NCBI RefSeq assembly: GCF_008831285.2
Contig: NC_045142.1
Location: forward strand, 3,661,001 to 3,725,000
Length of the DNA stretch: 64,000 nt
Source of the DNA: Nymphaea colorata
Lineage: Eukaryota; Streptophyta; Magnoliopsida; Nymphaeales; Nymphaeaceae
Reading direction: 5' to 3'
Numbering within the stretch: the stretch's first letter is position 1; the number at the start of each line of letters is the position of its first letter. This document shows positions 1 through 11,532 of this stretch, piece by piece. The position numbers and the translations under genes were made by a program. Under the pieces are notes generated by a model. That model was not told the DNA's origin. It worked only from the letters and a program-made list of their open reading frames with translations, and did no database searches.

Positions 1-1182
1 CCATTACCATCTTTATCATCTCACAAAATGACCACCATCTTTCCACCGTCATCTCTTTTTCCTCTGTTACTCCTAACTTGTCAGAGCCAAAACCGCCGTT
101 TGCAAAGTATTGACATTTGTCGCCACCATTACCACCATTTGTACCACCGCCACCGTCGCCAAGGGTTGTTGCCACCACCATATCACTCTGCCACCATCTC
201 TTCTTTCCTTAGTTTTGCTTTAAAATAAATTTTCCTAACAGTTACATTAGCAATTAATAAAAGACAAATTCTTCCTAATTTTTCGTTTTTGTGCAATTAA
301 TATAACCAATATGAAACTGGTCTCCATACTTACAATCAGAAGCTTTTAACTGTAAGCTTAAGCTTGTAAAGAATCAAAGTTAGCAATTTGAACTGTTTGG
401 CCAATAGAGTTCTTCTAATGCTTTTGAGAAATATGTTCGGGGCCAAAATGGTCAATATGCTTCTCATGGGATGATAGAGAATGTATACTGAAACTGGTTA
501 CATGCACATTTTTTGTGCATGCAAGGAATGTATAATGACTACAATACCATGATAAAGTCAAACAAGAAATTTCTAGAAAGAGGAAAAGGGAATTATAAGA
601 CATCAAAAGTCTAAATTATAGAGACCTTATTAAAAAATTTCTAAGATGCCCTATCCTCCCTTGAAAAACTCGATCTTATTAGCTTATTTGAGAGGCTTAA
701 TTGGAGAGTCCACCCAATTATACATAGTCTCAATTAAGATTTTACTGATTAAGACCGTTTCAGCCGGCTGCAACTACTTTTTGTAATGGTTTTTAGTGTT
801 ATAAAATTTAAACGAATTGATAATGTTAGAAAGAATTGACATCGTTAGTAAGAATTATAGGGCTATAATTTCAATCCCCATGGCATGACATTGATATCGT
901 TAGTAAGAATTGGAATTGAAGTGCTTAAAATTTTTAAAAATTTCATAATAGGAATAATAATATCACCACTAATGTTTGGCTAAATTTTAATATCCAACAA
1001 TAGAAATTCCCAATGTATTCTCATGAATCTCATTTCTTATCCTTTGTATGAGCATACCTTAGCTACTAACATTGAAATGCAAGTTCTGGCTTAATAGGTT
1101 AGGGTAGATGAGGATAATTTCAATATTTTAATAGGGGCTGGCATATAATTTTTCAAAACTTTTATATATAATTAATTTTTTT

Positions 1183-1221
<39 letters not shown>

Positions 1222-1840
1222 AAAAGTTGAGGGGGCCAAGGGCCCTGCTGGCCTCTATCTTCCCCTTATTAATAGATTTATTGTATCTGTGAGATCGATC
1301 ATACTAATCTTTATTTCATTGTCTTATTTCAATTATTTGGCTATTGATTTCATGGGGTCATGCATAATTCTCTTTGCCATAACTTTTTGTAAAAAATTCT
1401 ATGAGCATTTTATCCTCATCCATTCAAGAGTTATTCTTTTGTTTCCGTAAATTGTGCTGATAACATGTCAAAACACTCAAAAGAGATTAGCATCGTTGTT
1501 TCTACGAAGCACATGCAAGCCATAGTATACATTGGGTCTTTACAGCTTAGTTGTTGTTTTGATTGTTCATTTTCACTTTTAACATTATTTTCATGGATAT
1601 TTTTAATACTTGACATTTTTTGTCTTAATACTTACTCATCATTATGCTTTGTTCTTCACTACATGCTTAGTGCATCACTTCACATTGGCATATCGGCTCA
1701 CTCGCAAGGGTTGTCTAGTCTATCATGATGGACGGTAACGATCAAAGCCATCAGAAAAAAACCCGCTTTGCGAATGACCATGGCCGTCAATACAATGTGT
1801 ATTTGTTGTACTTATTGTTTTTCTCTCAATTAATCAAAAT
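1..1840. other. Non-coding stretch, CCA-rich start and TA run
   Basis: No gene is seen. The first 230 bases are rich in CCA/CAC triplets, which make a short His/Pro-rich open frame that I read as low-complexity sequence. A TA dinucleotide run lies near 1187-1220. The bases after it (about 1225-1265) read like the GC-rich end of a decayed hAT-type MITE, but no clean ends were found. The same sequence is at 46961-48826. Confidence 0.6.
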
Positions 1841-1857
1841 GAATGAGGTGAGTTACT
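1841..1857. repeat. Target-site duplication, left of full-length LINE
   Basis: The 17 bases gaatgaggtgagttact end just before the LINE and recur exactly at 7643-7659 just after it. Arm 2 has one copy, gaatgagatgagttact, at about 48818-48834 with no LINE. A 17-bp duplication fits target-primed reverse transcription by an L1-type LINE. Confidence 0.95.
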
Positions 1858-1989
1858 GGCGACGGTTCAACCGTTGAGGAGAGAGAGGCTCTACCGTTGA
1901 GGAGAGAGAGGCTCTGCTAGGGTTTTCGCTGGTGGAGTGTGCTGTGTCCCCCCCCCCTTCCACTTGGTGGGGTGGGACCGTGGGCCATG

Positions 1990-3599
1990 GGTACACCCAT
2001 GGCATCGGATGTTGAATTTCCCCCTCTACAGGGACATGTATCCTCTCCCTTGGAGAAAGGGGCACTTCCCTTTCCTGGTCTTCCCTCACCGCTCGTGGGC
2101 ATCCTTGGTTAATGGGGGGCATTCTGCTGGTAGCCTAACAGAGCACCCATTGGAGCTGGAGCTTCATGACCGCAGACTCAAAATCCTCATCCCCCAAGAA
2201 GCGTATGAAGAGATGAACAGACCATTTCAATGGGCAGCCTTGGCTCGTCTACAAGGTTCTTCCCCCAATGGACGTAGCAACTTCTCTTTTGTGTTTTTAG
2301 AACTCAAGAGGCTATGGCAGGTAAAGCTAACCCTAAGTTCACCATGCTCACTGGTGGTACCTTTCTCATTCGGGTGGAGGATGAAGAGCAACTTCAGTGC
2401 ATTCTTCAGAAACGATCTTGGAGGGTTGGGACCAGGTCTCTTGTTACCCACCATTGGAAGCCAGGACAACCCCTCACCATGCTGCCTGAGCTTTCTGGCC
2501 CTCTTTGGATTCGACTCCCAAATCTGCCTCCAAACATGTGGACTATGCAAATCTTCAACAGCATTGCCAAGGGTTTGCAGGGTGAATTTTTGGAAATGGA
2601 CACTCAAACCAGGGACATTAATCGAGGGGGCTTTGCTAGAATTAGAGTTGAACTTCCTTTCAGTGCCCCACTACTTCCAGAACTTCAATTTGTGTTACAG
2701 GATAGCCACACCCTCACCCAATCCTTAATCTATGAGGGGAGATTACGTTTTTGCAGGTTATGCGGTGTCAACTCTCATCCGCCTGATAGATGCCCCAAGC
2801 GAGACTCCCGCAATCCAGGGACTCATCCCCATGAGGCGGCCAAAGTTAAAGACTCTATGAAGGCGTCCAGCTCCAGCAAAGGTCCAAATGTGGAAGGACA
2901 AAAGAGGTTACCAACTTCTAAGAATCAATTCACAGACAGCTCTAATAGAGTTGGACGACACCAACGAGGATCCTACGAAGAGCTCCTTCACCACTAAAGT
3001 CATCTCGTCCTATGAAGAGCTCCTTCACCACTAAAGTCGTCTTGTTCCCTCAGGATCATACTAATAGAGGACGCGTGAAGCTATCATTCCAAACTCCTAG
3101 ACACGACACCACTACAAGGAGAGCTAAGGGTAAAGGCATTATGAGGGATGTTACTGAGAACCAGACTAGTATGGTTAACCCCTTTCATCAGACCGAATGT
3201 ATGCCTTCTGAAATACCACCTGGCTTCTCTTTCACATCATCCCCTAAGCACAATCCTCAAGCCGTTGCTAAAGCTCCCTATGTTGGCCAAGAGGAGGTTC
3301 AAAAGGATGATCTAAAAGCTGGTAACTTTCAAAATTTGTTTTCTGCAGGGAGTATCACTCATAGCCGCGGGAGGGGTAGCAGGATGGCTGGTCATATGAA
3401 ATCTGCTCAGGATAGTGTGAATTGTAGTTTCGCTGATCCGGAACCATTGGGGCCAGCTGGTAAGCATAAGCGCGTGAGTCTTTGCCGAGTAGAGGGCTCT
3501 TCAGAAATCGGCCCACCTTCTCAGACCAATGACATTTCTACTAGTGGCGGTGAAGGTAATCCTTCCAACCAGGTAACTGATCCCTCCCCTCTTCAATGA
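1990..3599 (+). pseudogene. LINE ORF1 (DUF4283 and zinc knuckle), broken
   Basis: L1-type ORF1 proteins bind element RNA. The frame starting before 2290 continues after a frameshift at about 2290-2314 as a DUF4283-like region with the typical WIRLPNLPP and YEGRLRFC stretches. It is followed by a CX2CX4HX4C knuckle (CRLCGVNSHPPDRC, about 2752-2793). A 37-base tandem duplication (2971-3007 and 3008-3044) shifts the frame again. The tail runs open to a TGA at 3597-3599. That stop overlaps the ORF2 start as ATGA, so the original ORF1/ORF2 junction is intact. Confidence 0.85.
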
Positions 3600-6500
3600 A
3601 GTGTTTAGCTTGGAATATTCGTGGCCTTGCTAGAAATTCTGCTAGGCACGATCTTCTTCTCACTGTGCAGCATGAGGCTATTGATTGCTTCTTCATTTTT
3701 GACACTCATATTCATGTTGATCGTCTCCACATTAACTCGAGTTTCCTTGGATGTTTTGCTACCGTGTCCAATGCTGCTTTGTGTGATGGTATTGTTCGCA
3801 TTCTCTGTGGTTGGAAACCACAAAAATTCTCGGCTTCGGTCTTTAATATGAATAGATATTGGATCCTTCTAGAAGTCACTGACAACCAAACTCAGGTCAA
3901 GTTCCTTGTTGGGGTTATTTATCTTCCCTCGAGTTATGGAGAAAAAGATCTTGAGCGCTTACGGTTCTACAGAACATCTTATCTAATTTCCATGGGCCGA
4001 CTCTTTTAGTAGGGGACTTTAATGCCATGCTGGTTAGCCAAGACAAAACCGGCCGGCCGCCTAACCTAAACTCTTGTTCTTCCTTTAATAGGTTTGTCTC
4101 GAACTGCCATTTGTTTCCGTTGTCTGACCCTAATTGCAGGTTTATCTGGAAGAATAATAGACAAGGTGCAAGTGAAATTTTATGTAGGCTAGATTGGGGC
4201 TTTATTAATAATGTTTGAAAGGCTAATTGGGGCACCTATACTGATTTGCGAATCCTCCCTAGATCGACCTCTGACCACTCAGCTCTCAAAGTGTATATGC
4301 AGTTTAATAATAACTTTGTTATTCAGCCCCTTCAATTCAGATATTTTCAATTCTGGGCCAGAAGACCTCAATGCAATTACCTAGCTCAAGAGGCTTGGAG
4401 TTCACGAGTTTATGGCTGCCCCCTGGTGAGGGTTATCAAGAAATTGGAATTCACTCGTTCTAATCTTTCCAATTGGGCTAGGAGTTGTGTGGGCGACATT
4501 TCACTTCGTAACAAAGCTTTAAGGGAAGAGATGGACAAAGTCCAATCTCTTGAAATGGCTTCTACTGTTAATGACATGAATTATGAGAAGCTCCTCCGCA
4601 AGGAGTTGCAAACTTCTCTTGAAGAGGAAGACAGCATATGGAGGCCAAGAGCTCGTGTGAGATGACTAGCTGAGGGCGACCGCAACACGGCTTACTACCA
4701 AACCAGGGACAAAAGCCGTCAAACAAAGAACTCCTTATCTACCTCGAAACATGAGGGTATGAGAATTAACGATGCGAACCGCATTAGATCTATCTGTGAT
4801 GATTTCTTTTGTGCTCTTCTTAGTTCTAAGGTTGGCTCTGGTGCTGCCTGAATAAGAGGGCTGATTGCCCTAGATTGTTGCGTGAGGATAGTGCCACCTT
4901 ACTTTTCCCAACCACTCTTAACGAAGTGAAAAGAGTGGTTTTCTCCATGGATGGGAATAGTGCTCCGGGCCCGGATGGTTTTCCCGCTTCTTTCTATCAG
5001 TAACATTGGAGCATTGTTGGCCATGATTTTACTACAGGTTATTAACAACTTCCTTGTCACTGAGAAATTGGTTAAGAAAATTAATCGTAATTACATTGCT
5101 CTCATTCTTAAAAAAGAGGGCTTGTGCAAAGTTGATGATCTCCGTCCTATTGCCTTATGCAATGTCTTGTACAAGATTATATCAAAATTCCTCTCCTTTC
5201 GCATGAAAAATTACTTGCAGAAAGTCCTCAGCAAGGACCAAGGTGCATTCCTTTCAGGTCGTTCTATCACTGAAAATATTATCTTTGCTCATGAATGTAT
5301 TCACTTTCTTGAGGGTATGCGTCAGAGTAATATTTGCTTTAAAATTGATTTCTCCAAAGCTTACGACAGGGTTAACTGGGTTTTTCTTAAGAACGCTCTT
5401 ATCGACTTGGGCTTTAGCTTACCATGGGTTGTCAGAGTTATGACGTGTGTCTCCTCTGCTTCCTTTGCTGTCCTCATTGATGGTGCTCCAGATGATTTTC
5501 ACCCCATGCGCAGTGGTTTGAGGCAGGGGGACCCCATGTCTCCGTATCTTTTCCTTGTTGTCATGGAATAACTCTCTAGGAATTTAGAGTACAGGCGTTG
5601 GAATGGTTACTTGAACCCCCTCTATATCCATTGGGTAGGAGCTTGCCCTTCTCTTCTCACCTTTGCCGATGATCTTATCATCTTCTCTAGAGGTGAACAT
5701 CGTTCTTACAATGAGGTTATGCATGCTCTAGAGGCCCTTAAGCTTTCCTCGGGCTTAAGTGTTAACCCTCATAAATCCCATGCGATTTCCTTTGGGAAAC
5801 AAAGAGCTCCTCTCTCCTTCATTAGCAACTCTGATTGGCTTCAAGGTTCTCTTCCTCTTACTTATCTGGGTGTTCCCCTCTTTGTGGAAAACATGCATGA
5901 CAACTTATGTGCCTCGCTTATTTTAAAGGTGGAAAAAAAACTTTCTCTTTGGTCTTCTAAGCTTTTTTCTTATGCAGGGCGTCTCTGCCTGATTAGGTAT
6001 GTCCTCTTAAGCCTCATTGGCTACTGGTGCTCGGTCTTCATGCTCCCTAAGTTTATCCAGCATAAACTTGAAGCTATTATAGCTAACTTCCTTTGGGACA
6101 GCCAAGAAACTTGGAAAGGCGTGCACTTAGTTGCCTGAAAGATTCTTTGCCGCCCGATTTTGGAAGGGGGTGTTGGGCTGAAGGTTCTTGCTGATTGAAA
6201 CAAAGCTTATATCGGTCGCATCACGCTGCACATTTGCCAGGATGTGGCCCATTGGGCGAGCTTTATTAGGAAGAAATATCTTTCTTTCCACAGTCTTTGG
6301 ACCCTAAAGTGCCCCAAAAAGGAGTCTTGATTCTTCAAAGGTGTTAAGAAAAGTTGAATCCTTCGGAAAGATCTGCCTTTGAATTCTCCATGAAGTTTTC
6401 CATTAAGCAGGTCATTGACTCTGACTTGCCTATTCTTCACAACTTCAAGGAATTTCTTTCCCGAGTTGGGATGAAGAGACCTAATTTACATTTGCAGAAG

Positions 6501-7490
6501 GACCTCCTTCTTTGGCAGAACACTCCCGCCTCTAACATCAAAACGACTGACGTGTGGGAGGTCTTGAGACAGAAATACGACGAGGAGCCATGAAGGAGAC
6601 TCATCTGGTCCCTCCATACCCAACCTAGAGAGTAGTGGTTTGTTTGGCTGGCATGTAGTGATTGTCTCCCTACCTTCGATCGTCAAAAGAAGAGTGACAT
6701 CTCTTTAGCTAACAGATGTGCTCTTTGTTTTAAAGATGAAGAGGCTGCTTACCATGTTATGGTTTCTTGCCCGCACTCCTCCAAAATTTGGGAATTCATT
6801 ACTTCCAAATTGAAGAGAAGTTACAACCCCCAACACACTATTGTTCGGGAGCTAAAACGCTGGTTCTCTTGTAGCTTCAAAAGAGGTTGGCTCATGAAGT
6901 GCTGGAACATCTGTTTTCACATCATTCTCTAAAGAATATGGTGTATCTGCAATTCGAGAGTCCATAAAGAAGATACCTCGTCTCCTCAACTAGACTCTTA
7001 TGCTGTTTGGTGAGTTTCTGTGGATGGTTTTTATGCTATCTTGAGGAACACTGGTGAAGACAGGAGAGACCTTCAAGTTTGGTTGAATACGGGGATTGTT
7101 CTTAACAAATGCCCACGCATTGTGACTGGCCAAGCTTGCCTACAAGTAGCCTCTGTTGCTTCTAATGGTAGACAGCTGGTCGGATTTATGCTTAAAGATT
7201 TAGATGGACTACATCGTAACCAAGGTGTAGCTTGGTGGGAGGTCAACAATGATCTTCCTGAGGACTCTATCCTTCGTCAGCTTTTGATGGGTGGTGGTTT
7301 GGAGCCTTTTCAAAAAATTTTACTAATTTCCAACAACAAGCCTTGGACTAGAAGACTCAAGACCATGATTCATGGATGTTGGCCATCCCATAGCTGGCTC
7401 AATCATTACAGCTACTTATTGCATTGTATACACATTCTGCAACAACAACCTACTCATGATATTTTGTCTCTTTTAGCTCGTTCACTGTAG
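3596..7490 (+). pseudogene. LINE ORF2 (endonuclease, reverse transcriptase), broken
   Basis: ORF2 would nick target DNA and copy the RNA. The endonuclease part opens with a WNIRGL motif and has VGDFN (about 4009-4023) and SDHSAL (about 4270-4287). The reverse transcriptase follows: APGPDGFP near 4964, FKIDFSKAYDRVNW near 5340, RQGDPMSPYLF near 5523 and the catalytic FADD near 5662. A zinc-binding region with CALC...H...C lies near 6718-6775. Nine in-frame stops replace what look like tryptophans (4216, 4663, 6136, 6196, 6328, 6355, 6591, 6633, 7011). There are also frameshifts (near 3985, 4850, 6360). The last open part (7020-7490) is a C-terminal tail I cannot assign. No canonical RNase H motif is visible. 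Confidence 0.88.
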
Positions 7491-7642
7491 TTTTGGTTCC
7501 TTTCTTTTGGTGTACTCTTGGTTTGCTTTTCTTTCCTGGCTCGCTCTAGCCCTTAGGGCATTGTGACTGCCAATTTTTGTTGTACATATTTCTTTTGTTG
7601 AAATAAAAGGTTTGGGGGCTTTTCCCCTGCAGGGTTGTTGCG

Positions 7643-7659
7643 GAATGAGGTGAGTTACT
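7643..7659. repeat. Target-site duplication, right of full-length LINE
   Basis: An exact copy of 1841-1857. It is followed at once by the TA run, just as the single copy in arm 2 is. Confidence 0.95.

Positions 7660-7660
<1 letters not shown>

Positions 7661-7751
<91 letters not shown>
7661..7751. repeat. TA microsatellite
   Basis: About 90 bases of uninterrupted TA. The matching run in arm 2 (48838-48878) is about half as long and has one interruption, so it has changed length since the duplication. Confidence 0.95.
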
Positions 7752-7757
<6 letters not shown>

Positions 7758-7843
7758 GAGGGAGAGAGAGTCATGGTGCTCAAAATCTTGAAAATTCTTA
7801 TTTTTATGAGGTGGAATCGAAGTGCTCGTTAACAGTCTGGGAG

Positions 7844-9066
7844 TGAGAGACAGAGGAGGCGAGTGAGCGTGGGAGGGGGTTGCGGTTGCAGGAGGAGGCT
7901 CCGTGGGGGTCCTTCCCCCCGGGATCGAGCGTGAGGAGGAGGAGGAGCGCGGAGATAGGGGAGACTCCGTCTGGGTCATACCCCGGTGGTGGGCTTCCAG
8001 AGATGAAGATGGAGCAGGGGGTGGTGCCTGCACTGGTTGGTGTTTTACCTATGGAGGAGGAGCCTCTGCCGATTGGGGACTCCAGCCGCATTCAAGGTAA
8101 GTATTCTCTTCTTTCCCCTTTAACTGTTAAAGATTTGGATGTTTTTATGCAGCAAGAGGAAGAGGAGGTTCGGGTGGGAGGTGAGCGAGAGATGGAAGAG
8201 CGGTCTCTGCCCTCCTTTGGAAATGGGGAATCGAAGGGGCAAACGATTGGAAGAGAAGCGGTCTCTGCTATTGGGCATGGGAAATCTCCTGTAGGGCATA
8301 CTTGTTGTGAAGAGGGAAAGACTAGCCAGGGTGAGGCTGTGGGGGATCCAGCACCGTTGGGCGTAGTAGGTGATCCAGCGCCGCTTGGTAGTGTGGGCAG
8401 AAGCGGGCTTCCTCAACCTCATCTTCGGTGGAGAGTGCTGCAGGGCATGGTTTAGCCCGTGAAGAGGATCTGCCTCCTCTAAAAGTTATTATCGGTAAGG
8501 GTCGGCCAAGAATAGTAGTGACTCAAGAAGACCTCCTAAGCATGACAAAACCCTTCCAAAGGTCGTCAATTTGTTGTTTCATGGATTCAACCTCTAAAGT
8601 TAGTGGGAACATCTCTAAGCTCATCTCTGGCCTGATTACGCAATCGATGAGGAGAATATCTCCTCAAATCTCCCTTCTCAATAAAGGGGATTTTCTGATT
8701 CGTGTGACTAGCAAAGAAAAACTTAACTTGGTTTTGAAAAAACGAGCTTGGAAAGTGGGTGGTAGGGTTCTGGTGGCTGCCAGATGGAGCACTGGCCAAC
8801 CACTTGAGATTAATCCTAGTACTACCGCTCCTTTGTGGGTGAGGCTGCCAGGCCTTCCACCATATTTTTGGAATGGTCGGATCTTCAAAGAACTGGCAAC
8901 GGGTCTACAAGGTGACTTCCTTAAGGCAGACACTCCTAGAGTTCAAACGTCTCTTACTAATTTTGCTCGCATCCTATTGGATCTTCCCATACAATCTGAA
9001 CTCCCGCCAGAGGTGGAAATTGACTTGGGAGGTGGCCATATCCTCGCACAAGCAACTGTTTATAAA
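7844..9066 (+). mobile_element. 5' part of an L1-type LINE (copy B1)
   Basis: GA-rich leader and the first part of a LINE ORF1 of a different family from the full-length LINE. From about 8518 the frame has the DUF4283-like features MTKPFQ, GDFLIRV and WVRLPGLPPYFW. The copy stops inside ORF1 at gcaactgtttat and passes into unrelated AT-rich DNA. It lacks the 39-base internal repeat (gatcaggctgtgggg unit) that both other copies have. It is clearly more different from the arm 2 LINE than copy B2 is. The leader junction with the flanking sequence is shared with arm 2. Confidence 0.8.
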
Positions 9067-9191
9067 TAATTTAGAATTAACATATATTTATAAAATAACA
9101 AAATAGAGTATGTAATATGTATATTGTAACACATGGACGGTTAATCTAATCAGGCTGTCATTTATTACTAATATTCCTTGGCTATATATAA

Positions 9192-9233
<42 letters not shown>

Positions 9234-9912
9234 TATCAGTCATCATTTTTTTCTCTTATTTGAGGACTGTCTTCGGTTTTCTGTGATGGTTGTGTATCTA
9301 TTTATTTTCAAACTGAATGTGTCACGTGTTCCATTAAAATATGATTCTTTAATATTGTAATTATTAGATGTTTGTCATTTATGTTAGCTAGAAATTTCTA
9401 ACTCCGCCATCTTTAGAATCCCCAGTCATCGCCACAATTATCTCCAACTTTCTGTTGAGCAACAAATTCATCCATAATTCCTTATTTCATCAAAGAAAAT
9501 GCTTTTATGTCATGGTATCAAATCACTACTTTCTTTTTCACATTGATGCTCAATGTCGTGCAATTTTAATTAACAAAAATTTTGACCTGAGGAATTTAAC
9601 ACACAACACAAGCTCCATATTAGTTCTTTCTTTACATTAAACTCACACATGAAAATAAACGAAAGGGCAACAATAACCCAGAAAAGGAACTTCTCAGTTG
9701 CATGTTGTTGCCACTGGCATCGCCACATATGATCTAAATTGTTTCCCATAATAAGGGGAAGTGAAAAATATTTCTGGGTGTACTGGTGAAGTTTCAATCC
9801 CATACAACTTTATTTAAACAAAGTCAAATATTCCTTAAATTCCTTTACCTATTCCTGATTTAATTGGGCAAGAAACTAAGGAGGAAAAAAAAATTGGCAT
9901 GTGATGGAGTCC
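9067..9912. other. AT-rich spacer present only in arm 1
   Basis: No gene is seen. It sits between two partial LINE copies and has no counterpart in arm 2. A TA run is at 9197-9230. Bases about 9430-9690 match the reverse complement of about 36085-36370, marking a dispersed repeat. No target duplication bounds the spacer. Confidence 0.75.
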
Positions 9913-10217
9913 TAAGCGGTCTTTGCTATTGGGCATGGGAAATCTCCTGTAGGGCATACTTGTTGTGAAGAGGGAAACACTAGCCAGGGTGAGGCTGTGG
10001 GGGATCGAGCGCCATTGGGCATAGTGGGTGATCAGGCTGTGGGGGATCCAGTGCCGTTGGGCATAGTGGGTGATCCAGCACCACTTGGCAGTGTGGGCAG
10101 AAGCGGGCTTCCTCAACCTCATCTTGGGCGGAGAGTGTTACAGGGCGTGGTTTAGCCCGTGAACAGGATCTGCCTCCTCTAAAAGTTATTATCGGTAACG
10201 GTCGGCCAAGAATAGTA

Positions 10218-11367
10218 GTGACTCAAGAAGACCTCCTAAGCATGAAAAAACCCTTCCAATGGTCGGCAATTTGTTGTTTCATGGGTTCAACCTCTAAAGT
10301 TAGTGGGAACATCTCTAAGTTCATCTCTGGCCTGCTTATGCAATGGATGGGGAGAATATCTCCTCAAATCTCCCTTCTCAATAAAGGGGATTTTCTGATT
10401 CGTGTGACTAGCAAAGAGGAACTTAACTTGATTTTGAAAAAACGAGCTTGGAAAGTGGGTGGTAGGGCTCTGGTGGCTGCTAGATGGAGCCCTGGCCAAC
10501 CACTTGAGATTAATCCTAGTACTACCGCTCCTTTTTGGGTGAGGCTGCCAGGCCTTCCACCATATTTTTGGAATGGTCGGATCTTCAAAGAAGTGGCAAC
10601 GGGTCTACAAGGTGACTTCCTTGAGGCAGACACTCCTACAATCTCATACTAATTTTGCTCGCATCCCATTGGATCTTCCCTTACAATCTGAACTCCTGCC
10701 AGAGGTGGAAATTGACTTGGGAGGTGGTCATATCCTCACACAAGCAACTGTTTATGAAGGTCGCCTCCGGTTCTACCGTATGTGCGGTGTGAACTTTCAT
10801 CCACCAGAAAAATGCCCTAAAATCCTTAACTGAAAAGTGAAAGACGACTCTAGAACTTCAGAGGCTGGCCACATGGTCACTGAAATATCCATCAACAGAG
10901 GAAATGGGTCATCTAGCGAGTCACGAATGGAGCACCATACTGCAGAAAACATGTTTGAAGTGTTAGCGGAAACAGAAGAGAATCATGGCCCCCATGACAA
11001 AACTAAGGAGTGGACAAAGAAGTTGCCTCAGAAGTCAGAGCAGGAAGGTTCTACCCCTTTTCGTGCACCCAAAGGAAAAAGGGGCAAAAACAAATCGTCA
11101 AACTCAGTAAAAGATCAAAACAACATTCACATATCCACTGAGCACCTCCCTAATCCTATCGCCTCCAAGCTTCCTGATGTGCAGGACTCCCCTTATGATG
11201 TCCCTCCAAGGTTTTCCTTTTCTTCACCTAGTCAACCGAGGCAACATGGAGTTGCTAGTTCTTTGAGCAAACTTGGTGCAACAGAGGGATCCTCATCATG
11301 GCCATTCAGATTAAGTCATGATGCTAAACACATAATCCGGGGGAGGGGAAGCAGGGGGTACATCTAA
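10218..11367 (+). pseudogene. LINE copy B2 ORF1 (DUF4283-like), broken
   Basis: RNA-binding ORF1 of an L1-type LINE. It begins MTQEDLLSMKKPFQW. GDFLIRV and WVRLPGLPPYFW mark the DUF4283-like region. The frame shifts at about 10640 and resumes through YEGRLRFYRMCGVNFHPPEKC, where the first cysteine of the zinc knuckle is tyrosine, so zinc binding is doubtful. A TGA at 10831-10833 stands where a tryptophan is likely. The polar C-terminal part then runs to 11367. The same breaks occur in arm 2, so they are older than the duplication. Confidence 0.8.
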
Positions 11368-11532
11368 CTTTAATCTTCTCCTGCATGAAGACCTTGAAGG
11401 TTTGGGCAGCAAACGTAAAAGGACTTGCTATGGAAACTTTTCGCCAGATTTTGTCCTCAACCCCTAGGTTCAGCCTATAGAAGGCCCTATGGAGGAGACC
11501 AAGGAGGGTGATGCCCGTATCTGATTCTATTC

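Larger units (their letters stand above)
1858..7642 (+). mobile_element. Full-length but dead L1-type LINE
   Basis: A 5785-bp insertion flanked by a perfect 17-bp target duplication, with the empty site kept in arm 2. The order is plant L1: 5' leader, ORF1 (DUF4283-like RNA-binding region plus zinc knuckle), then ORF2 (endonuclease, reverse transcriptase, zinc-binding C-terminal region). The 5' leader has a 23-base tandem repeat (1870-1892 and 1893-1915). The 3' end has AATAAA at 7602-7607 and a GGGG/CCCC hairpin (7615-7627), but no poly(A) tail before the target duplication. Many stops and frameshifts make it non-autonomous. Confidence 0.93.

Noticed and set aside
28-228. Short His/Pro-rich open frame (and its longer form at 46850-47188)
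   Set aside because: It comes from CCA/CAC triplet-rich sequence and has no domain or splice context.
3605-3823. Minus-strand frames over the LINE and Copia coding regions
   Set aside because: They are shadows of the plus-strand endonuclease and polyprotein frames.
7635-7832. Tyr-Ile repeat open frame
   Set aside because: It is the translation of a TA microsatellite. The same applies to frames at 34246-34479 and 44227-44486.
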